From: Bordetella parapertussis
Lineage (GTDB): Bacteria > Pseudomonadota > Gammaproteobacteria > Burkholderiales > Burkholderiaceae_B
Assembly: GCA_945868195.1 (NCBI GenBank)
Contig: CAMBLP010000138.1
Location: 1 to 5,768, forward strand
DNA: 5,768 bases
Reading direction: 5' to 3'
Shown here: positions 1 to 5,768 of the stretch, in pieces
How the letters are laid out: every line of letters starts with the position of its first letter
Position numbering within the stretch: position 1 is the stretch's first letter
Made by a program: the position numbers and the translations under genes
Notes under the pieces: generated by a model
The model's database searches: none
Told to the model about the DNA's origin: nothing
What the model saw: only the letters and a program-made list of their open reading frames with translations

Positions 1-896
1 GGCCCGATTCCGACCTTGACCGCATCCGCACCCGCATTGAGTAAGGCACGCGCGGCATCCGCTGTCGCAATATTGCCGCCGATGACTTCAATTTTTGGAT
101 AATTAGTTTTAACCCAGCGCACACGTTCAATCACGCCTGCGGAGTGACCATGCGCGGTGTCGACCACGATCACATCGACGCCAGCTGCGACCAGTTTTTC
201 AACACGCTCTTCTGTGCCATCACCTACACCAACTGCGGCACCCACGCGCAACTGGCCGTGACTGTCCTTGCATGCCGCAGGATGTTCGGTGTTTTTAACG
301 ATGTCTTTGACTGTGGCCAGGCCACGCAACTCAAAGGCATCGTTGACGATCAGCACACGCTCAAGACGATGCTTGTGCATTAATGTTTGAGCCTCAGAGA
401 GGGTCGTGCCCTCTTTCATCGTGATCAAACGGTCTTGTGGTGTCATGACCGTCGCAATCAGCGCATCAAGCCGATCCTCAAAACGCAAATCGCGATTGGT
501 GACGATGCCAACAAGCTTGCCGCCCTGCACGACTGGCAAACCTGAAATGCCATGCTGCCGCTGCAAAGCGATCGCATCACGCACTTTCATGTCTGGCCTC
601 AGAGTGATTGGGTCAATCACAATACCGAACTCATGACGCTTGACACGCGCCACCTCATGGGCCTGCTGATCGGCAGTCAGGTTTTTGTGGATAATCCCGA
701 TACCACCCTCTTGGGCCATCGCGATTGCGAGACGGGACTCGGTCACGGTGTCCATCGCTGCAGAGACGAGCGGAATATTGAGGGAAATGTTTCGTGTGAG
801 GCGTGTGACCAGCGAAGTGTCGCGAGGCAGGACCTGCGAAAAGGCAGGAACCAGCAAAACATCGTCGAAGGTGAGCGCAGTTTGGATAAGACGCAT
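1..896 (-). CDS. guaB: IMP dehydrogenase (N-terminal part, truncated by window edge)
   Basis: GuaB oxidises IMP to XMP using NAD+, the committed cytoplasmic step towards GMP. I translated the minus strand from ATG at 896-894 and found 298 uninterrupted codons that follow E. coli GuaB closely. Visible landmarks are FDDVLLVPA at residues 10-18, SAAMDTVTE at about 46-54 and [12 protein letters not shown] at about 61-72. The paired CBS (Bateman) regulatory domains span about residues 88-207, with GIVTNRDLR in the first and MTPQDRLIT at the junction. Barrel motifs follow: [17 protein letters not shown] (Asp246) and IGGNIAT (Asn275). The frame ends at KVGIG, directly before where the family has its GPGSxCTTR catalytic loop, so the nucleophilic cysteine and C-terminal half lie off the left edge. 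The start is supported by GGAG six bases upstream and by agreement with the E. coli N-terminus. It lies 119 bases downstream of purL on the same strand. No frameshift or missing key residue was seen. A GMP reductase is unlikely because both CBS domains are present. Confidence 0.97.
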
Positions 897-902
897 GAAA
901 AG

Positions 903-906
903 CTCC
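903..906 (-). promoter_or_regulatory. guaB ribosome binding site
   Basis: On the minus strand GGAG sits six bases upstream of the guaB ATG (896-894). This is normal Shine-Dalgarno spacing and supports that start over any downstream methionine. Confidence 0.7.
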
Positions 907-920
907 GGGCGCAAAGCGTG

Positions 921-926
921 ATTATA
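921..926 (-). promoter_or_regulatory. Candidate guaB promoter -10 element
   Basis: The minus strand reads TATAAT, a perfect sigma-70 type -10 hexamer. It would place the transcript start near 914-915, giving a very short leader of about 18 bases that still contains the GGAG site. No good -35 hexamer is present at 16-18 bases upstream; the best-placed bases are the A-rich TAAAAG. It may therefore be weak or activator-dependent, or guaB may also be read from purL. The call rests on the -10 match and its position only. Confidence 0.5.
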
Positions 927-1015
927 CGATGGGGAAACTACGACTTTTAGGGTCGAACTGATGCAAAAAAGGAATTCTTACAGGATCATGGACGACAAGT
1001 CAGACTGATAAGGCA

Positions 1016-4000
1016 TTAACCTAGGTGAAGACGTGCGTTTTGAAAGAACCGCATCCAGGGTGTGAAAGCCCCTTTGGTATCCTGAGGCCCCCATGTTTCA
1101 GGCGCCCACGACATCATGACATTGCGGGTCACACGCTCCGGATGCGGCATCATGACCGTGAACCGCCCGTCCGCAGTCGTCACTGCCGTCAAACCGCCGG
1201 GGCTTCCGTTTGGATTCAAGGGATAGGTTTCGGTTGCCTGGCCGCGGTGATCAACATATCTGAGAGCACTCAACACCTTGGTGGCGTCGCCTTGGCGAGC
1301 AAAATTAGCAAAACCCTCACCATGGGCAACAGCAACGGGAATGTGTGCGCCTGTCATACCCTTGAAAAATAGCGAAGGTGATTCAAGCACCTCCACCATT
1401 GAGAAGCGCGCCTCGTATTTTTCGGAAACGTTACGGGTAAAACGCGGCCAGTCTTTTGCACCAGGAATCATGGGGGCAAGCGCCGCCATCATCTGGCAAC
1501 CGTTACACACACCTAATGCAAAAGTGTCTGTGCGACTGAAATACTGGGAAAACTGGTCAGACAACTGAGTATTAAACAAAATGCTGCGTGCCCAGCCCTC
1601 GCCTGCACCTAAAACGTCACCGTAGCTAAAACCACCTACAGCCACGAGACCCTGAAAGCTCGACAGGTCTGCAGAACCTGTTTGCAGGTCCGTCATGTGT
1701 ACATCCCAAGCTTCAAACCCGGAGCGATCAAACGCCCAAGCCATTTCTACCTGACTATTGCATCCCTGCTCACGCAAAATCGCCACACGTGGTCGCGCAC
1801 CTTTATTGATAAAAGGTGCAGCAATATTTTCCTGAGGGTCAAAATCTACAATCGGCGTCATGCCTGGATCTGTCGTGTCGGACCACGCATCAAACTCTGC
1901 TTGCGCACAAGCGGGATTGTCACGCAAGGCTGCAATCCGATAACTCACATCGCTCCAAAGCTTGGCGAGATCTGCGCGAGGCTTACCCCAGATTTTCTTA
2001 CCGTCACGGTAAATTTCGATTTGATCTGTTGGGTTGAGGGATCCAATGACATGTGAATGCGCCGATAGTCCTGCTGCGCGCAAGACTTGCATGACGGCAT
2101 CACGCTCTGAACTTGGCACTTGAAGCACCGCACCTAGTTCCTCATTAAACAAGGCTTTGATGGTGAGCTCTTTACGTTGAACTTCTACCTGTGCTGCACG
2201 AATGTTGTAGGCGTCCCAGTCTTCAGCATTCGCATCAATCGTCAACATATCAAGGTTCAGTGATACACCCGTATGTCCAGCAAAAGCCATTTCACAAACT
2301 GTCGCCAGCAAACCTCCGTCCGAACGATCGTGATATGCCAGCAACACACCTGACTCGGCCAAGGCACGAATTGTGACAAAAAATGTCCTCAAAGCCTCAG
2401 CATCATCGGCATCGGGTGTTTGCTCACCCACTTGGTTACACACTTGAGTCAAAATCGACCCGCCCATGCGTTTTTTTCCACACCCCAAATCAATCAGGAT
2501 CAATGAAGTCGGTCCGACATTCGTGCGCAACTGAGGGGTTAAGGTCTGACGCACGTCCTGAACTGGGGCAAACGCCGTCACAATCAAGGACACAGGCGAA
2601 ATCACCTGACGTTTTTCGTTCTCATGCGTCCAGCTCGTTTGCATGGACAAAGAGTCTTTACCCACCGGGATCGACAGCCCAACACGTTGACATAACGCGC
2701 TGACGGCAGAGACCGTATCAAACAGCGCGGCATCCTGCCCTGGAGCACCACACGCTGCCATCCAGTTCGCGGAGAGTTTGATGTCCTCTATGCGAGCGAC
2801 ATCGGCAGCAGCTAGGTTGGTCAAAGCTTCGCCTACCGCCATCCGACCAGAGGCTGCAGCATCGATCACGGCAATAGGCGTTCGCTCACCCATTGCCATG
2901 GCTTCGCCACGGGTGCCATCGTGATCAGACAGCGTCACGGCGCAATCTGCCACAGCGACCTGCCAAGGGCCAACAAGTTGATCTCGGCTAGAGAGACCGC
3001 CCACGGTACGGTCACCAATCGTGATGAGAAAGCTTTTATTCGCGACGGTTGGGTGTTGCAATACACGTGTAACCGCATCATCCAAAGCAATCAAAGTCAA
3101 ATCGAGAGGAACTGTTTGTGGTGCAACCCGCTTGACCTCTCGTGTCATGCGTGGGGGTTTACCCAAAATCACATCGATCGGCACATCAACGGGTCGCATA
3201 CCGCTCTGAGGCGACAGCGCATCCAGACCAGGCAAGCCTTCGCCTTGAACGACTTTTAACTGACGCTCCTCGGTTGCCACACCGATCACAGCAAAGGGAC
3301 AGCGCTCACGGTCGGCGATCATTTGAAAACGCGGCAAGTCCTTGGGCAAGACCGAAAGTACATAACGCTCTTGGGATTCGTTACTCCAAATTTCTGCGGG
3401 CGACATGCCGGATTCTTCGAGGTGGACACGATTGAGCTCAAAGGTCGCGCCTCGGCCCGCATCATTGACGAGCTCAGGAAATGCGTTAGAGAGACCCCCT
3501 GCTCCGACATCATGGATCGCCACAATCGGATTGTTAGCACCTTGTTGCCAGCAGCGATCAATCACCTCTTGGCAACGACGCTCGATTTCAGGGTTGCCAC
3601 GTTGTACGGAATCAAAATCTAGGGCGGCGGTATTGGTTCCAACCGCCATGCTTGAGGCAGCACTGCCACCCATGCCGATCCGCAACCCTGGACCGCCTAG
3701 CTGAATCAACAAAGAGCCTGGTTCAATGCGGTCTTTTTTGGTGCAGCCCTCATCGATGCTGCCTAAACCGCCCGCGATCATAATGGGCTTGTGATAGCCC
3801 CAGCGTGTTTGACCCGCTGACTGCTCATAGGAGCGGAAATACCCCAACAAATTCGGACGACCAAACTCATTGTTAAAGGCAGCCGCGCCCAAAGGCCCGT
3901 CAATCATGATGGACAATGGCGACGCAATCCGATCGGGCGCCCCGTGATGGTCTGACTCCCAGCTACGGGGCGCATCCTCAAATCTCAGGTGGGAAACTGT

Positions 4001-5050
4001 AAAGCCGGCTAGTCCCGCTTTGGGCTTGGAACCTCGCCCCGTCGCACCCTCGTCGCGGATTTCTCCACCCGCTCCCGTCGAAGCGCCTTCAAAAGGAGCG
4101 ATCGCGGTCGGATGATTATGGGTCTCGACTTTCATCACCGTATGGACGGTTTTAAGTTCTGTTCCATACACCGCAGCTTGGCCTTCGTTGCCTGCCGCAG
4201 CTTGATAGCGTTGAGCCTCGCCGCCTTCCATGATGGCGGCGTTATCCGAATACGCCACAACCGTGCCTAGTGGCTGGGCCGCGTGGGTTTCACGAATCAT
4301 GCCAAACAGCGTTTTGGACTCCGGCTGACCATCAATCACCCACTGGGCATTGAAAATCTTGTGTCGACAATGCTCGCTATTAGCCTGGGCGAACATCATG
4401 AGCTCAACATCCGTTGGGTCGCGGCCAAGCTCGGTAAATGAGTGCGTCAAATAATCAATTTCGTCCTCGGACAGCGCCAGACCCAACTTAGTATTCGCGT
4501 CTAAAAGCGCGGCCTTGCCCTGCGCCATCACCGCCACGGTCTGCATCGGCTTGCCGGGGAGAGAGCGAAATAAAACCTCAGGGTCGAAATTGGCGTCTAC
4601 GACTGTTTCAGTCATCCGGTCATGCAGGCAACTCGCCGCCTGAGCCAACATGTCAGCATCCAGACCTTTACTTTTGAGCCAGCCACGCTCAGGCGTCAGG
4701 GTGTACTCGATGCCTCGCTCGATCCGCCGGACTCCAAGCAAACCGCAATTGTGTGCGATATCGGTTGCCTTGCTCGCCCAGGAAGAAATCGTGCCAAGTC
4801 GCGGAATGACGCGCAGCACAATCGCACCATCCGCCACTGAAGACCGATCGTGAGGCACTCCGTAGTCCAGCAGCTGGGTCAAACGTGCTTTTGTTGTGGC
4901 ATCCGGGGACTCTTCGCACCAGACAAAATGCTCATATCGGGCATTAATCCCAAAAATAGGCAAGCCCAAAGCACGGAGCTTTGCAAGCAAGCGTTCTTGG
5001 CGAAAACTGGACAACACTGAGGAACCGGGGATAAGCAGAATATGTGACAC
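1016..5050 (-). CDS. purL: Phosphoribosylformylglycinamidine synthase (FGAM synthetase), large fused form
   Basis: PurL converts FGAR, ATP and glutamine to FGAM, the fourth step of de novo purine synthesis in the cytoplasm. This is the single-chain form in which PurS-like, synthetase and glutaminase parts are fused. It has 1344 residues, against about 1295 in E. coli.

Domains: a PurS-like N-terminus to about residue 170; a linker with [10 protein letters not shown] (His227, Cys228); a first synthetase half with THNHPT (His311, His313), [13 protein letters not shown] (about 328-340) and IHDVGAGG (His513, Asp514); a second half with GKDSLSM (from 797) and DRSDGGLL (Asp911); and a class I glutaminase from about 1086. 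The glutaminase triad is visible: Cys1182 in GVCNGCQ, and His1303 and Glu1305 in MPHPER. An extra stretch around [13 protein letters not shown] accounts for part of the added length.

The start is GTG at 5050-5048. An in-frame TAA lies upstream and the N-terminus ([14 protein letters not shown]) lines up with the E. coli one, but no clear ribosome binding site precedes it. All family landmarks I checked are intact. Confidence 0.98.
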
Positions 5051-5086
5051 GTTGGCGACCAGGAAGCAACATAGGGGAAAACACGT

Positions 5087-5092
5087 ATTTTA
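5087..5092 (-). promoter_or_regulatory. Candidate purL promoter -10 element
   Basis: The minus strand reads TAAAAT, five of six matches to the sigma-70 -10 consensus. It would start transcription near 5080, about 30 bases before the GTG start. I see no good -35 match at 16-18 bases upstream. I also see no sequence resembling the E. coli PurR operator in the leader or promoter. Confidence 0.35.
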
Positions 5093-5106
5093 GCGTCCTG
5101 AGGCGC
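5093..5106. repeat. Small dyad between divergent promoters
   Basis: The plus strand reads GCGTCCTGAGGCGC. The arms GCGTC and GGCGC pair over five positions, with one T-G wobble, around a four-base centre. It abuts the candidate purL -10 element and lies upstream of the candidate dctP promoter, so it could be a weak operator. It is short and may be chance. Confidence 0.2.
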
Positions 5107-5134
5107 ATTTAGGGACGAAGGCCCCCCAGTTCAT

Positions 5135-5143
5135 TGCTATGAT
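5135..5143 (+). promoter_or_regulatory. Candidate dctP promoter, extended -10
   Basis: TGCTATGAT carries the TGn extension followed by TATGAT, five of six matches to the sigma-70 -10 box. The extended form can work without a good -35, and none is evident 17 bases upstream. The predicted transcript start is near 5150, giving a leader of about 27 bases that includes the ribosome binding site. Confidence 0.45.
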
Positions 5144-5164
5144 GACCAACAATTAGAAATTCAT

Positions 5165-5169
5165 AGGAG
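5165..5169 (+). promoter_or_regulatory. dctP ribosome binding site
   Basis: AGGAG lies seven bases upstream of the ATG at 5177. It is a strong Shine-Dalgarno sequence at good spacing and fixes the start of the binding protein. Confidence 0.8.
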
Positions 5170-5176
5170 ACTAAAA

Positions 5177-5768
5177 ATGTCTATTACACGTCGCAAACTA
5201 TTGACTGGCATGGGTGCTGGCGCTATTACCTTGGCCTCTCCTTTAAACAGCGCCTGGGCGCAATCCAAGGCTGAATTCACCTACAAATACGCCAATAACC
5301 TGCCTTTGAGCCATCCGATGAATATTCGGGCAAAGGAAATGGCGGAAGCGGTATTGAAAGAAACAAATGGTCGCGTTGAAATTAGAATTTTCCCCAGCAG
5401 CCAACTCGGTTCAGATACCGACATGCTCAGCCAAGTTCGCAGCGGTGGTGTTGAATTTTTCACTTTATCCGGCTTGATTTTGGCCACGCTCGTGCCTGCA
5501 TCATCGATCACAGGTATTGGCTTTGCCTTTGGCAATTACAACGACGTTTGGAAAGCGTTGGATGGTGATCTGGGTGCGCATGTACGTAAAGAAATCAATA
5601 AAGCCAACCTCGTCGTCATGGACAAAATCTGGGATAACGGCTTTCGCCAGATCACATCTTCGACCAAGCCAATTCAAACGGCCGCCGACCTCAAGGGCTT
5701 TAAGATTCGTGTGCCTGTGTCTCCGCTGTGGACCTCAATGTTTAAGGCCTTTGATTCGGCTCCCGCCT
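5177..5768 (+). CDS. dctP: TRAP transporter periplasmic substrate-binding protein, DctP family (N-terminal part, truncated by window edge)
   Basis: This is the extracytoplasmic receptor of a tripartite (TRAP) transporter. Such proteins capture a substrate, usually an organic acid, in the periplasm and hand it to DctQ/DctM membrane partners that import it with sodium or protons.

The window holds 197 codons of a family usually about 320-340 residues long. Residues 1-28 look like a signal peptide: TRRKLLTG with twin arginines Arg5-Arg6, a hydrophobic stretch, and an AWA cleavage site before Gln29. The mature part has the family pattern: YKYANNLPLSHPMN near the start, FPSSQLGSDTDMLSQVRSGGVEF in the first lobe, then DNGFRQITSS (Arg157) and DLKGFKIRVP (Arg178). 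Arg178 sits at the position where this family has its conserved carboxylate-binding arginine.

It is divergent from purL with 126 bases between starts. No DctQ or DctM is visible; they may lie beyond the right edge. The symbol is a family name and the substrate cannot be read from the sequence. Confidence 0.92.
   Translation, partial: MSITRRKLLTGMGAGAITLASPLNSAWAQSKAEFTYKYANNLPLSHPMNIRAKEMAEAVLKETNGRVEIRIFPSSQLGSDTDMLSQVRSGGVEFFTLSGLILATLVPASSITGIGFAFGNYNDVWKALDGDLGAHVRKEINKANLVVMDKIWDNGFRQITSSTKPIQTAADLKGFKIRVPVSPLWTSMFKAFDSAPA

Noticed and set aside
552..950. 132-codon plus-strand open frame across the start of guaB
   Set aside because: It is antisense to guaB, whose own frame is strongly conserved through the whole stretch. 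The product resembles no family I know, and no ribosome binding site was seen for it. Other plus-strand frames at 144-383, 406-636 and 685-921 are rejected for the same reason.
940..954. CGAC/GTCG inverted repeat just upstream of the guaB -10 element
   Set aside because: Only four base pairs around a seven-base centre; too short to separate from chance without conservation data.
965..979. Possible purL terminator: on the minus strand a short AAG/CTT dyad around GAATTC followed by six T
   Set aside because: The stem would be only about three base pairs with an A/T-rich loop, far too weak for an intrinsic terminator despite the T tract.
1682..2056. 124-codon plus-strand open frame inside purL, and several others of 60-115 codons between 1025 and 5093
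   Set aside because: All lie antisense to, or in another frame of, the intact and recognisable purL. Their translations look like frame shadows (rich in Arg, His, Ser and Pro), with no domain motif.
4689..4919. 76-codon minus-strand open frame in a different frame from purL
   Set aside because: It is wholly inside purL and out of frame with the PurL N-terminal domain, which aligns well with the family across this stretch. There is no independent support.
5281..5535. 84-codon minus-strand open frame antisense to dctP
   Set aside because: It lies entirely within the recognisable DctP coding frame on the opposite strand and shows no family motif of its own.

Overview
This is an ordinary housekeeping region of a Gram-negative proteobacterium, most likely a betaproteobacterium of the order Burkholderiales. 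The assignment rests on three things read by eye: a long fused PurL of 1344 residues that tracks the E. coli/Salmonella enzyme closely but is about 50 residues longer; an extra segment before the conserved FNEELGA motif, of the kind I associate with betaproteobacterial PurL; and a solitary DctP-type (TRAP) binding protein next to it. No alignment was run, so family or genus is left open.

Layout, left to right. (1) 1-896, minus strand: the N-terminal 298 residues of GuaB (IMP dehydrogenase), cut by the left edge just before its catalytic cysteine loop. (2) 897-1015: a 119-base gap holding a perfect TATAAT hexamer and a GGAG ribosome binding site for guaB, but no convincing terminator for purL. 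(3) 1016-5050, minus strand: a complete purL, phosphoribosylformylglycinamidine (FGAM) synthase, with a GTG start. (4) 5051-5176: a 126-base divergent promoter region with candidate -10 elements on both strands and a small dyad. (5) 5177-5768, plus strand: the N-terminal 197 residues of a TRAP-transporter periplasmic substrate-binding protein (DctP family) with a twin-arginine-like signal peptide, cut by the right edge.

PurL catalyses the fourth step of de novo purine synthesis, upstream of IMP. GuaB takes IMP into the guanine branch. The two are co-directional and may be partly co-transcribed, although guaB appears to have its own promoter. The binding protein is transcribed away from them and has no evident functional link to purine synthesis.

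I found no mobile element, CRISPR array, tRNA, rRNA or defence-like system. The many open frames antisense to guaB and purL look like shadows of these two strongly conserved genes. The findings below are modest regulatory or start-site observations, not evidence of a new system.
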